The notes beneath the pieces are model-generated. The model ran no database searches and had not been told where the DNA came from. It was given only the letters and a program-made list of their open reading frames with translations. Position numbers and translations under genes: made by a program. From JAGPUQ01 sp049325095 (GTDB lineage: Bacteria; Pseudomonadota; Gammaproteobacteria; Pseudomonadales; Porticoccaceae), in NCBI GenBank assembly GCA_049325095.1, contig JBMOPO010000032.1, positions 186,001 to 250,000 of the forward strand: 64,000 nt of DNA. The letters are read 5' to 3'. Shown here in pieces: positions 1 to 10,978 of the stretch. Every line of letters begins with the position of its first letter. The first letter of the stretch is position 1.

Positions 1-1445
1 GTGCGCTCGGCGGCGCGGGCGATGTCGGCGCGCGCGGCCGCGAGCAGCGCGCGATGCCCGGCGCCGCCGCGCAGGCGCACCTTGCGGCCCAGCAGGTCGA
101 TGCCGTGGATGGCTTCGGCGCCTTCGTGGATGGGGTTCAGGCGCTGGTCGCGGTAGAGCTGCTCGGCGCCGTATTCACGCATGTAGCCGGCGCCGCCCAG
201 GATCTGGATGGCGTGATCGTTGCCCAGGCAGCCGTATCGGGACGGCCAGGACTTGACGATGGGGGTGATCAGGTCGAGCAGCAGGGCGGCCTGCTCGCGG
301 CGCCCGGGGTCGGGCGCACTATGCTGGTCCTCGAACAGGCTGCTGGCGTAGAGGCACATGAACAGCCCGCCCTCGGCGTAGGCCTTCTGGGCCAGCAGCA
401 GGCGGCGCACGTCGGCGTGCTCCACCAGCATGACCTGGGGCGAGGTCGGGTCGGAGCACGAGGGCAACCGGCCCTGGGGGCGGTTGCGGGCGTAGTCCAG
501 CGACAGGTTGTAGCCCTGATAGGCGATGGCCGCGGCGCCCAGCCCGATGCCGATGCGCGCCTCGTTCATCATCTGGAACATGTAGCCCAGCCCCTGGTGG
601 GGCTCGCCCACCAGGTAGCCGACGGCGCCATCCCGCTCGCCGAAGTTGAGCACCGTGTTGGTGGCGTTGCGGTAGCCCATCTTGTGGTTGAGCCCGGCCA
701 CCGCGACATCGTTGCGGGCGCCCGGACTGCCGTCCTCGCCGACCAGGTACTTGGGCACGATGAACAGGGAGATGCCCTTGACCCCCAGGGGCGCGCCGCG
801 GATCTTGGCCAGCACCATGTGGATGACGTTGCCGGTGATGTCGTGGTCGGCGCAACTGATGAACATCTTCTGCCCGAACAGCCGGTAGCTGCCGTCCGCC
901 GCCGGCTCGGCGGTCACCTTGATGTCGCCCAGCGCGGAACCCTGCGCGGGTTCGGTGAGCGCCATGGTGCCGTTGGCGCGGCCGGACATCAGCAGCGGCA
1001 GATAGCGGGCCTTCTGCTCCGCCGAGCCGAACGCGCGCAGCAGGTTGATCACCCCGATGGTGATGAACGGATAGGCGGCGGTGCTGATGTTGGCGGCGTC
1101 GATATAGGCCATGACCACCCGGAAGATGACCTCGGGGAGTTGGGCGCCGCCCTCCTCGAGGGTCTCGTGGGCGGCCAGGAAGCCGGCTTCGACAAAGGCC
1201 TCCCAGGCCGCCCGGGTCTCCGGAATCAGGTGGACCCGCTCGCCATCGAAGCTGGGTTCGTTGGCGTCACCCTTGGCGTTGTGGTTGGCGAAGTACTTCT
1301 CGGCGACGGTCCTGGCGGTCGCCAGGGTGGCGTCGAACACCGCGCGGGAGTGGTCGGCGTAGGGTGCCCGCGCCAGCAGCGCTTCGGTATCCAGGACTTC
1401 GTAGAGCTGAAAGGCGATATCGCGGTCGTTGAGCAATGGGATCAT
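1..1445 (-). CDS. Acyl-CoA dehydrogenase, C-terminus beyond window edge
   Basis: FAD-dependent acyl-CoA dehydrogenase (alpha,beta-dehydrogenation of an acyl-CoA thioester). I read it from an ATG at 1445 (MIPLLNDRDIAFQLYEV) and it stays open to base 1, about 481 residues. Visible landmarks are the FAD/substrate segment with MALTEPAQGSALGD in the middle domain, and IHEGAEAIHGIDLLGRK, where E441 aligns with the catalytic base of the YEGT motif of medium-chain enzymes. The family with an extra C-terminal domain is about 590-600 residues, so roughly 110 are missing. The gene follows the acyl-CoA ligase by 51 bp on the same strand and is probably co-transcribed with it. Substrate chain length cannot be read from the sequence. 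Confidence 0.9.
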   Translation of the reverse strand, partial: MIPLLNDRDIAFQLYEVLDTEALLARAPYADHSRAVFDATLATARTVAEKYFANHNAKGDANEPSFDGERVHLIPETRAAWEAFVEAGFLAAHETLEEGGAQLPEVIFRVVMAYIDAANISTAAYPFITIGVINLLRAFGSAEQKARYLPLLMSGRANGTMALTEPAQGSALGDIKVTAEPAADGSYRLFGQKMFISCADHDITGNVIHMVLAKIRGAPLGVKGISLFIVPKYLVGEDGSPGARNDVAVAGLNHKMGYRNATNTVLNFGERDGAVGYLVGEPHQGLGYMFQMMNEARIGIGLGAAAIAYQGYNLSLDYARNRPQGRLPSCSDPTSPQVMLVEHADVRRLLLAQKAYAEGGLFMCLYASSLFEDQHSAPDPGRREQAALLLDLITPIVKSWPSRYGCLGNDHAIQILGGAGYMREYGAEQLYRDQRLNPIHEGAEAIHGIDLLGRKVRLRGGAGHRALLAAARADIARAAER

Positions 1446-1496
1446 CAGCGGCGGTTCTTGTTGTGGTGAACGGGCGCCGGCGGGCGGCGCCGGGCG

Positions 1497-3116
<1,620 letters not shown>

Positions 3117-3180
3117 GATGTCCTCCGTCGAATTGCGGCTGCTTGGCTGTGGATCAAGGCGTTGCAGTCTAGCATGACGG

Positions 3181-3205
3181 CGGCGCCCGCTCGCCGAGCG
3201 CGCCG
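3181..3205. repeat. GC-rich inverted repeat at the end of the chp operon
   Basis: Outer arms CGGCGC/GCGCCG and inner arms GCTC/GAGC form an imperfect hairpin between the chpC stop and the acyl-CoA ligase start. There is no T-run after it on the minus strand, so it is at best a weak or Rho-assisted terminator of the Pil-Chp operon. Confidence 0.35.
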
Positions 3206-3228
3206 TTGTCCGGCCCGCCGACTGCCGG

Positions 3229-3735
3229 TCAGCCGGCGACCGGCGCCTGTGCCTGCGCCTGACGGACCAGGGTTTCGAGCAGCTCGAAGTCCGGGATCAG
3301 GGCCGGCTCGCCGCCGATTTCCACCAGCATGGCCGCGCCGCCGGGCGGCGTCACCGGCTGGGCCCGGAGATCGCTGTCGGCGCCCAGCCGCAGCGGTCGC
3401 GGCAGATCGCGGATCGCCAGTCCGTAGAACGCCCACTCCGCCGCCGGGCCGATGGCCTTGAGGACCACCAGCCTGCGGCCCGGATCGGGCGCCGCGGCGC
3501 GGTGCTCGCCGATCCCGCCGGGGTCGAGCACCGGGATGGCCAGCTCCCGCCAGCTCAGCCAGCCGAGCAGCCAGCCCGGGGCGGGGTCGGCCGGCAGCAG
3601 CTCGGGCAGGCTTTCGAGCACTTCGGCGATCGCGCTCCAGGGGATGAGCAGCGGCAGCCGCTGATCGGACAGGGTCAGCAGGGCGCACTCGACGGCTGCC
3701 GGGGGCGCCAGGGTGTCCGCTTCGGTGTCTCTCAT
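3229..3735 (-). CDS. chpC: CheW-domain adaptor, ChpC-like
   Basis: A 168-residue single CheW-like domain protein: LLIPWSAIAEVLES near residue 30, then GWLSWRELAIPVLD near residue 60, as in CheW adaptors that couple receptors to the kinase. It is the last gene of the pilG-H-I-J-K-chpA-B-C run, and its ATG overlaps the chpB stop by four bases (ATGA), indicating translational coupling. In Pseudomonas ChpC is the second CheW of this pathway alongside PilI; the assignment here rests mainly on position and domain. No chpD or chpE follows; the next gene is the unrelated ligase. Confidence 0.85.
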   Translation of the reverse strand: MRDTEADTLAPPAAVECALLTLSDQRLPLLIPWSAIAEVLESLPELLPADPAPGWLLGWLSWRELAIPVLDPGGIGEHRAAAPDPGRRLVVLKAIGPAAEWAFYGLAIRDLPRPLRLGADSDLRAQPVTPPGGAAMLVEIGGEPALIPDFELLETLVRQAQAQAPVAG

Positions 3736-4640
3736 GAGGCTTCCGTCGCCTGTGGGGCGCAGTGGTGGATCCGGTTGAAGCGGCGGATCAGCGCGGCGAG
3801 ATCGCCGACGTAGTCGGCGGCGCCGCGGGCGATCACCGCCTCCGGCATGGCGCTGGCGACGCAGCCGGCCGGATCCTGGATCCAGACCTCGCCGCCCTGC
3901 TCGCGGAGGTGCTGGCTGCCCAGTACGCCGTCGTCGCCCAGGCCGCTGAACACGATCATTCCGGCCCGTTCGCGGTAGGCCAGCGCCAGGCTCTCGGCGA
4001 GCTGATCGATGCTCGGGCGATAGGGGCCCGGCCAGGGGGCGGGCAGGACGCGCACCGCGCGCTCGGCGTGCAGGCGCAGCAGCCGCTCGGGGTGGGCGAT
4101 GCTGAGCGATCCTTCCAGCAGGTAATCGCCGGCGGCCGCGATGCCGACCCGCCAGCCGCTGTCGCGGTCGAGCCAGCGCCGCAGTTGCGGCAGGTGTCTG
4201 GTGTGGATGTGCTGGGCGTAGAGCAGGGCCACTCCCGGGACCGGGGGAACGGCGGCCAGGAAGCGCGCCACCGTGCCCGGGCCGCCCGCGGAGGCGGCGA
4301 GCAACCAGACGCGCTCGGCCCGCGCGGCACAGCCCAGCTCGCCCAGTTGCCGGCGCGCGGTGGCGATGCGCCGTCGCAGTTGCTGCTTGCAGAGCTCGAA
4401 TCCGGTGCGGGACCGGGCCACGAAATCCGCCTCCACCCGCAGCCGGAAGCAGTCGAGGGGGAGGGCGACGCCCTCGCCCCCGGCGTCGATTTCGATCAGC
4501 AGCTCGAGATGCGCCCAGTCCGCGGCCCGCACCGCCTGCCCCGGCCCGATGTCGAACAGCACCAGGTGCCCGAGTTCTTCGAGCATGCGCCGCAGCGGGC
4601 GGCGGTCGCCCGCGGCCTCAGACACCAAGCCCACGATCAC
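3732..4640 (-). CDS. chpB: CheB-type methylesterase ChpB
   Basis: Predicted receptor methylesterase (302 residues) that would remove methyl groups from PilJ. The C-terminal CheB domain carries the expected triad: Ser117 in AASAGG, His144 in AQHIH, and Asp237 in SGLGDDG. The N-terminal 100 residues look like a degenerate receiver: the place of the phospho-acceptor is not a clear Asp (the strand reads LLIEID), so activity may not be phosphorylation-controlled as in classical CheB. The start overlaps chpA by 23 bases, and the stop overlaps chpC. Its partner enzyme is PilK, encoded upstream. Confidence 0.9.
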   Translation of the reverse strand: MIVGLVSEAAGDRRPLRRMLEELGHLVLFDIGPGQAVRAADWAHLELLIEIDAGGEGVALPLDCFRLRVEADFVARSRTGFELCKQQLRRRIATARRQLGELGCAARAERVWLLAASAGGPGTVARFLAAVPPVPGVALLYAQHIHTRHLPQLRRWLDRDSGWRVGIAAAGDYLLEGSLSIAHPERLLRLHAERAVRVLPAPWPGPYRPSIDQLAESLALAYRERAGMIVFSGLGDDGVLGSQHLREQGGEVWIQDPAGCVASAMPEAVIARGAADYVGDLAALIRRFNRIHHCAPQATEAS

Positions 4641-7600
4641 CGCGGGCGGCCTCCTCCTCCGGCGGCAGGCGGGATTCGATCAGCGCCAGCAGTTGCTCCT
4701 CCTGATAGGGCTTGCCGAGATAGTGGTCGACCCCCAGTTCCAGGGCCCGGTTGCGGTGTTTCTCGCCGCTGCGCGAGGTGATCATGATGATCGGCAGGCG
4801 CTGCAGGCGCTCCGACCCCCGGACCTGCCGGGCCACCTCGAATCCGTCCATGCGCGGCATTTCGACGTCGAGCAGCATCAGATCCGGCGTGATCTCCTGC
4901 AGCATCTGCATCGCCTCGACGCCGTCGCGCGCGGTGACCACTCGGTAGCCGTGGCGTTCGAGCAGCCGTCCGGTGGCTTTGCGCATGGTCACCGAGTCAT
5001 CCACGATCAGCACGGTGAAGGTGCCATCCGCCTCCCGGGGCCGCGGCGGCGCGGGAGCCGCCAGCGGACGCGCCGCGGACCAGGGCGCCGAGCGATCCAC
5101 GATCAGGGCGTTGAGGTCGAGGATGGGCACCACCTGGCCGTCGCCCAGCACCGTGGCGCCGGAGAGCCCGCGCACCTTGGCGAACAGGGGCCCCAGGGAC
5201 TTGACCACGATTTCCTGGCTGGGCTCCAGGGCATCGACCAGCACCGCGACCGGTTCGGAGGTGCCCTTGGTCAGCACCAGCGCGGATTTGCCCGGGATCC
5301 ACTCGGCCTCCGGCTCGGCGCCGCCGACCAGATCGGCGAGCCGGCACACCCGGTAGCGCTCGCCCCGGTAGGCGAAGTCCGGGGCGGTGCTCTGCCGCAG
5401 GCGCTCCAGCTCCGCCGCGTCGAGCCGCACCACGCCGGCGACGCTGTTGACCAGGGTGCCGAAGCGTTCGCGGCCGCTCTTCATCAGCAGCGCCCGGTTG
5501 ACCGACATCGTGAACGGCAGGCGCAGCGTGAATTCGGTGCCCTGCCCGGCCCGGGAGCGGGGGGTCACGCTGCCGCCCAGTTGCCGCAGCTCGCTGTCCA
5601 CCACGTCCAGGCCGATGCCGCGCCCGGAGATCTGGCTGACCGCGCTGGAAGTCGAAAACCCCGGGTGAAAGATGAGCTGGATCAGATCCTGTTCGGCGAT
5701 CGGCACCTCGGGATGGATCAGACCCTGGGCCAGGGCCTTGGCGCGAATGGCGTCCAGATCCAGGCCGCAGCCATCGTCGGCGAGCTGGATCAGCACGTCG
5801 CCGGCTTCCCGGGAGAAGGTGATGGAGATCCGGCCGGCGGCGGGCTTGCCGGTCGACTCGCGGCGCTCCGGGGGCTCGATGCCGTGGTCGATGGCATTGC
5901 GGATCAGGTGCTCCAGCGAGGGCACGAGGCGCTCCAGCACCGAGCGATCCATTTCGCCTTCGATGTTGTGGAGCTCCAGCTCGACCGGCTTGCCCAGCTC
6001 GCTCGCGGTCTGGCGCACGATGCGCCGCAGTCTGGGCACCACCCGCGCGAAGGGCACCATGCGGGTCAGCGACAGGTTTTCCTGGAGATCACGGTTGACC
6101 CGCGCCTGCTGGATCAGCAGGGTTTCGGTCTCGCGGGCCTTGGCGAGCAGGGTGTCCTTCAGATCCAGCAGATCGGAAGCGGATTCCTCCAGCGCCCGGG
6201 ACAGTTGCTGCAGGGTGGAATAGCGATCCATCTCCAGGGGATCGAACTGGTCTTCCAGGTCTGCGGAAACCCACTGCTCGCGGCGAAACAGGATCTGGGC
6301 TTCGGTTTCCATGCCCAGGCGGCGCACCTGGTCGTGAAAGCGAGCCACGGTGGTTTCCATTTCCTCGAGCTGGAAATGGAACTGCTGCAACTGCTGCTCG
6401 ATCCGGCTGCGGCTGACACTGGTTTCGTCGGCCAGATTGACCAGGTCGTCGAGAATCGCGGCCGGGACCTTGACCATTTCCCGGGGCTCGGCGGGAGCCC
6501 CGGCGAGCTCGCGAGGGGACGGCGCCCGGTCGGCGCGGCGCCACGGCGGCGGCGGCCGGGCGGCCGAGGCGAGCCGCGGGGCGCGGGCCACCGCTGGGAG
6601 CGGGGCCGGGGGGGCTTCGGCAGGCACCGGGATTTCCCCTTCCGGCGGCACCCCGGCGAGCGGTGCGGGCAGCCTGGTCGGCGCGGGTGGCGGCGCCGGC
6701 TCCGCGGAAGGCTGCGCCTGCGGCCCGCGGAGCCGGGCGATCTGCTCGCGCTGCTGTTCGATGCGATCGCAGAAGGCCAGACAGGTGGTGAAGAACCCGG
6801 CATCCGCCGCTGGATCGGCCTGCATCACCAAGGACTCGAAGTCGTGGCACAGGCTGCCCAGTGTCAGGCAGCCGGCCATGCGTGCCCCGCCCTTGAGCGT
6901 ATGCAGCGCGCGCTTGAGCTCCTCCGCGCGCCGGCCGGGGTCGTCGCCGGCGCGCCAGCGCGTGACCGCCTGTTCGATCTGCTCGCTCAGCTCGGCCGCC
7001 TCTTCCAGGAAAATCGCCACCAGCTCGGCATCCGCGCCGGAGTCCTGCGCCGGAGCGGGGCTCTCCTCCGGGCGGTCGGGGAGCGCCGGCGCCGGGATCG
7101 CGGCCGGGGGTGGCGCAACGGGGAGCTGGTCTGCGGCGCGCGCCAGCAGCCGTGCCCCGAGTTCCGGCGCCAGGGGCGGCACCGGCAGCCCGGCGGCGAT
7201 GGCATCGAGCATGGCCAGCAGCTGGGCAACGCCATCGGCGAAGGCCTCGCGGTCGGCGGCGGCGGCCAGCCCGGCGCCCGGCGGCGCGATCCGGGCGGCC
7301 AGCAGCCCGGCCAGTTCCGCGGGTGCCGCCAGCCCGGCCGCAGCGGCGGCGTCCGCCAGGGCGCGCAACTCGGCGAGCAGCGCCGGCAGCCGCGGCGCCG
7401 CCGCGGCCGACCGCCAGTCCGAACCCTCGAGCAGGGTGGTCAGGCCCTCGGTCAGCAGGGATTGCAGCCGCTCCCGTGGAGCGCTCCGCGCCAGGCGGTC
7501 GCGCTCGCGGCCCAGCCGATCGGCCAGCGCGCCCAGATCCGCGTCCGGGCCGGGTTGCCCGGACAGCAGCGCGCGGGCGCCCTCGAGGACCTGGGATGCC

Positions 7601-10065
7601 GCTTCCAGTGCGTCCGCGGCGGGGCGGGCGCCGGTCTGCGCGCAGCCGGCGGCGAGCGCCTCGAGCAGGCGCAGCGCCCGCGCCAGCTCGGGATGGCCCA
7701 GGCGTTCGCCGCAGCCGACCAGGGTGTGCGCGGCGCGCACCGCGAGCTCGGGATGCGGCGCCGGCGCCGGGCCGCGCTGGGCTGCGACGAAGTGGGCGAG
7801 GGTGTCGAGCTGGGCCAGCGCCTCGGCGCGAAAGGCCGCGGCGAGCGGTTCCGGCTCCCGGTCTGGGGCGCCGGCGGCTTCGGCAACGGTGGCCGCGGGC
7901 GGGGCCAGGGCCGGTGCGGAGTCCGGCGCCGGGCCCGCCGCCAGGGACTGGGCGCGCTCGCTCAGCTGCTGCGCGGCCGCGGCGGGGCCCGCGGCGGGGC
8001 CCGCGGCGCCCGAGGCAAAGGCGTCGACCAGTCCCGGCAGCAGGGCGCAGGCCTCGGCCAGCAGGGTGGCCGCCGCCGCGGACCACTCCAGGTGGCCGTC
8101 GAGCATCCGGTTCAAGAGCTGCTCGACCGCCTGGCACAGCGCGGCGATGTCGGTGGCCCCGACCATCCGGCCGCTGCCCTTGAGGGTATGGAAACCGCGG
8201 CGGATTTCGCCGATCGCCGCGGGCGGTGCGGCGGGATCGCCGCTGCCCAGCGCGGCCAGGGCGTCCAGGACTTCACGGGCCTCCTCGACAAAGATGGCGC
8301 GGATTTCCGCATCGATCTCCTCCGCGGCCTGGAACTGCACCGGCGCAGCGGCGGCGGGTGGTGGCGCCGCGGTCACCGCCGGCGCGGCGGCAGCGGCCTC
8401 CGGCGCGGCGGGGCCGGGTGGCGCCCGCAGCCGCGCGGCCCGGTGTTCGGCCTGGGCGAGCGCCCGGGCCGCGCCCGCGGCGTCCTTTTGAGCCAGCAAT
8501 TCGAGGTAGTACTCCGCCGCGATCAAGCAGTCGGCCAGCGTGTCCAGCCGGATCCAGGACGGGCTGCCCCCGGCCGCCGGCAATTCCGCCAGATGCTCGC
8601 CGCAACCGGCGATCGCCGCGCCCAGCCGCTCCTCGCCGATGAACTCCAGGGCCTGTTGGATCTGCCGGGCGAGTTCGACCGCGGCGCCGAGCCGGGACGG
8701 CTCCCGATGCCCGGAAACATGGCCGATCACCGCATCCTTGAGCTCGTCGATCAGGCTGCGCACGGTCGTGATCACCGCCGCAGTGGCGGCATCGACCAGG
8801 GCGGCGCGGGCCGCGTCGCCATCGTCCGCCTCGGCACCGGTCCGGGCCCAGTGGTCGATCCGCTGCTCCAGGGCTTCGATCGCCTCCGCCCAAGGGGCCC
8901 AGCCGTCGGCGGTCGGGGCGCCGGCCGGATCGAGGAGCGCCTGCGCAGCCCGCTCGGCGAGGTCGATGGCCGGCTGCAATTCGACCACCGCCAGGGTATC
9001 GCGCAACCTGCGCAACGGCTGGCGCAGCTGGGCCGCGGCCGCGGCCAGGGTCTCGCCGGCCTGCCGCCGCTCCTCGCCCAGGCTGCGCAGTGCGCGCAGT
9101 TCCTCGAGCAGTTCCCGCCCCAGGTGCGCGCGGGTCCGGTGCTCGTGCCCCCCGCCCCGCGGGCCGCCGTTGTCGCCGCCGGCGAACAGTCCGGGGTCGA
9201 GCGCGAAGCGCTCGCGCAGGGCCCGGGCCGCGGCGCCGTCGCCGGCGGCGGCGTAATAGAGCAGATTCCGGAACAGGGCGCGCGACACCTCGGGCTGCCG
9301 GGGGTCGGCCGGGTCGGGTTGGCCGCAGGCGCGCAGGTCGCGGTCGAGTTCCCAGAGCAGCAGGCGGAGCGCGGCGCCGACGCGCGACCGCGTGCCGAGT
9401 TGGCCGACCACTGCCTCGCAGAGCTGCCATAGCTGCCCGCGGCGGCTGTCCCCGAACAGCTCCTGCATCCGCTGGGCGACCTTGGCCATCAGCTCCTGCG
9501 GGCGACCGCTCCGCTCGTCCTTGAGCAGGCCGAGCAGGGCGTGCTGGTAGACCTGCCGCAACCTGCGGCACAGTGCGCCCAGCTCGGCGCGATCCCGGGC
9601 GGCGGGCCAGGTTTGCGGGGCCGCTTCATGGGGCGCCAGGTCCGGGGTGAACAGACCGCCCTCGGTGGCCAGCGGCTGGCGGCACAGCGCGCGCAGATCG
9701 TTGAGCGGGGCGAGCAGCCGCCCGGGCCGTTCGCCGCCGTCGGCGAGGCTGCGGTCCAGGTATTCCGGCAGGATCGCCGCCGCCACGGCGAGTGCTTCTC
9801 CCGCCTGGTCGGGACTGGGGATGTCGTCGTTGAGCAGGGCGTCGACCACCGCTTCCATGGCCTCGATCAGCAGGCCGCCGCCCCGGTTTTCGGCCAGTTG
9901 CAGGGAGCCCGCCACCTGGTGCAGGTGGGCCTGGCAGAATTGCAGCTGCTGGTGATCGGCGGGCGCCTTCAGGTAGGCGTCGAGCGCCGCGGCGGCCGCT
10001 TCCAGCGTGGCTGCGATCTCCTCGATCAGCCAGTGCAGTCCCCAGGGTCCGGGCTCAGCGGTCAC
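4618..10065 (-). CDS. chpA: Hybrid chemotaxis histidine kinase ChpA with multiple Hpt domains and a C-terminal receiver
   Basis: CheA-type kinase of the Pil-Chp pathway, about 1815 residues from a GTG at 10065 preceded by GGGAGG at good spacing; an ATG at 10107 would give 1829 but lacks a clear ribosome site and overlaps pilK more. In the longer numbering: an N-terminal degenerate Hpt region (HLHQVAGSLQL, about 61-71), a canonical Hpt FHTLKG with His640, a degenerate AHTLVG with His794, a canonical LHTLKG with His1069, a Pro/Ala-rich linker, dimerisation near 1210-1330, ATPase N box RNAIDHG near 1403 and G box GRGIGLDVV near 1494, a CheW-like domain, then a CheY-like receiver with Asp1747. 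P. aeruginosa ChpA, as I recall it, is about 2470 residues, so this is a compact version. Confidence 0.93.
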   Translation of the reverse strand: MTAEPGPWGLHWLIEEIAATLEAAAAALDAYLKAPADHQQLQFCQAHLHQVAGSLQLAENRGGGLLIEAMEAVVDALLNDDIPSPDQAGEALAVAAAILPEYLDRSLADGGERPGRLLAPLNDLRALCRQPLATEGGLFTPDLAPHEAAPQTWPAARDRAELGALCRRLRQVYQHALLGLLKDERSGRPQELMAKVAQRMQELFGDSRRGQLWQLCEAVVGQLGTRSRVGAALRLLLWELDRDLRACGQPDPADPRQPEVSRALFRNLLYYAAAGDGAAARALRERFALDPGLFAGGDNGGPRGGGHEHRTRAHLGRELLEELRALRSLGEERRQAGETLAAAAAQLRQPLRRLRDTLAVVELQPAIDLAERAAQALLDPAGAPTADGWAPWAEAIEALEQRIDHWARTGAEADDGDAARAALVDAATAAVITTVRSLIDELKDAVIGHVSGHREPSRLGAAVELARQIQQALEFIGEERLGAAIAGCGEHLAELPAAGGSPSWIRLDTLADCLIAAEYYLELLAQKDAAGAARALAQAEHRAARLRAPPGPAAPEAAAAAPAVTAAPPPAAAAPVQFQAAEEIDAEIRAIFVEEAREVLDALAALGSGDPAAPPAAIGEIRRGFHTLKGSGRMVGATDIAALCQAVEQLLNRMLDGHLEWSAAAATLLAEACALLPGLVDAFASGAAGPAAGPAAAAQQLSERAQSLAAGPAPDSAPALAPPAATVAEAAGAPDREPEPLAAAFRAEALAQLDTLAHFVAAQRGPAPAPHPELAVRAAHTLVGCGERLGHPELARALRLLEALAAGCAQTGARPAADALEAASQVLEGARALLSGQPGPDADLGALADRLGRERDRLARSAPRERLQSLLTEGLTTLLEGSDWRSAAAAPRLPALLAELRALADAAAAAGLAAPAELAGLLAARIAPPGAGLAAAADREAFADGVAQLLAMLDAIAAGLPVPPLAPELGARLLARAADQLPVAPPPAAIPAPALPDRPEESPAPAQDSGADAELVAIFLEEAAELSEQIEQAVTRWRAGDDPGRRAEELKRALHTLKGGARMAGCLTLGSLCHDFESLVMQADPAADAGFFTTCLAFCDRIEQQREQIARLRGPQAQPSAEPAPPPAPTRLPAPLAGVPPEGEIPVPAEAPPAPLPAVARAPRLASAARPPPPWRRADRAPSPRELAGAPAEPREMVKVPAAILDDLVNLADETSVSRSRIEQQLQQFHFQLEEMETTVARFHDQVRRLGMETEAQILFRREQWVSADLEDQFDPLEMDRYSTLQQLSRALEESASDLLDLKDTLLAKARETETLLIQQARVNRDLQENLSLTRMVPFARVVPRLRRIVRQTASELGKPVELELHNIEGEMDRSVLERLVPSLEHLIRNAIDHGIEPPERRESTGKPAAGRISITFSREAGDVLIQLADDGCGLDLDAIRAKALAQGLIHPEVPIAEQDLIQLIFHPGFSTSSAVSQISGRGIGLDVVDSELRQLGGSVTPRSRAGQGTEFTLRLPFTMSVNRALLMKSGRERFGTLVNSVAGVVRLDAAELERLRQSTAPDFAYRGERYRVCRLADLVGGAEPEAEWIPGKSALVLTKGTSEPVAVLVDALEPSQEIVVKSLGPLFAKVRGLSGATVLGDGQVVPILDLNALIVDRSAPWSAARPLAAPAPPRPREADGTFTVLIVDDSVTMRKATGRLLERHGYRVVTARDGVEAMQMLQEITPDLMLLDVEMPRMDGFEVARQVRGSERLQRLPIIMITSRSGEKHRNRALELGVDHYLGKPYQEEQLLALIESRLPPEEEAARGDRGLGV

Positions 10066-10978
10066 CCCGATCCTCCCGGGAACCGGGCCGGCGATAGGCG
10101 GCGACATCGGTGGTGCGGACCCGCAGCAACTGCTCCGGTCTCCAGTCGCTGCCCTCGCCGGGGCCGATGATCAACAGCCCGCCGGGTTTCAGCCGGCCGG
10201 CCAGGAAGTTCAGCGCCTGGTGGCGCCGCCAGCGGCGAAAGTAGACGAGCACGTTCTGGCAAAAGATGATGTCGAGCCCCTCGGGGAAGAAGCCGCGCCT
10301 CTGTTCCAGCAGGTTGTCGGCGACGAAGCCGACATGGCGGCGGAGTTCGGCGGTGAAGTGGAACCGCCCGGTGCCGGCGGGCTCCAGCCAGGGTGCCAGG
10401 GCGTCGCGGTCGACGTCCCGCAGCGCATGCAGGGGGTAGATCCCGGCCCGCGCGGCGCGCCGCGCGGCGCAGCTGATGTCGGTGCCGATGACGGCGAATT
10501 CCGGCGGGCATCCCGCGTCCCGAAAGCCGGTCAGGGCATCGGCGGCCAGCGCATGGGCCTCCTCGCCGGTGGAGCAGCCCAGGCTCCACAGATTGAGGCT
10601 CGCGCCGTTCAATCCGGGGGCCCGCCGGCGGACCGTCTCGCGCACCAGGTCGTGCGAGGCCCGGTGCCGAAAGAAGCGGGTCTCCTTGATCAGCAGGCGA
10701 TCGAGCAGCCGGCGCCACTCCCCCAGGCCGACCGCCGGGTGCGCCAGGCGCTGGAGATAGGTCTCGATATCGAGTTCGAGCTCGTCCAGCCGCCGCGTCA
10801 GTTCGCGCCGGACGAAGGCCTCCCGATGGCGATCGATGCAGACGCCGGTCCGTTGTTCGAACAGCTCCGCCCAGATCCGGTACGGCCCCTCTTCCAGCGC
10901 CGTCCCGGGCTGGGCGGGCGGCCGCTGCGGCGCCTCGCCGGGCGCGGTCGCGGACAGGGGGCGGCGGGCGGTGTTCAT
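10055..10978 (-). CDS. pilK: CheR-type receptor methyltransferase PilK
   Basis: S-adenosylmethionine-dependent methyltransferase (307 residues) expected to methylate glutamates of PilJ. After a proline-rich N-terminal 30 residues comes the CheR all-alpha domain (RIWAELFEQRTGV), then the catalytic domain with KETRFFRH, the SAM-binding motif LWSLGCSTGEEAHAL, acidic IGTDIS, and DIIFCQNVLVYF. The start overlaps the pilJ stop by four bases; the stop overlaps the preferred GTG of chpA by 11. It opposes ChpB in adaptation. Confidence 0.92.
   Translation of the reverse strand: MNTARRPLSATAPGEAPQRPPAQPGTALEEGPYRIWAELFEQRTGVCIDRHREAFVRRELTRRLDELELDIETYLQRLAHPAVGLGEWRRLLDRLLIKETRFFRHRASHDLVRETVRRRAPGLNGASLNLWSLGCSTGEEAHALAADALTGFRDAGCPPEFAVIGTDISCAARRAARAGIYPLHALRDVDRDALAPWLEPAGTGRFHFTAELRRHVGFVADNLLEQRRGFFPEGLDIIFCQNVLVYFRRWRRHQALNFLAGRLKPGGLLIIGPGEGSDWRPEQLLRVRTTDVAAYRRPGSREDRGDR

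Noticed and set aside
54..1469. 471-codon plus-strand open frame at the left edge
   Set aside because: The minus strand encodes a clear acyl-CoA dehydrogenase over the same bases; the plus-strand product is low-complexity.
4273..9432. 1719-codon open frame antisense to chpA
   Set aside because: High-GC coding DNA commonly leaves an open antisense frame. The minus-strand ChpA domains are unmistakable, and the antisense product has no recognisable domain.
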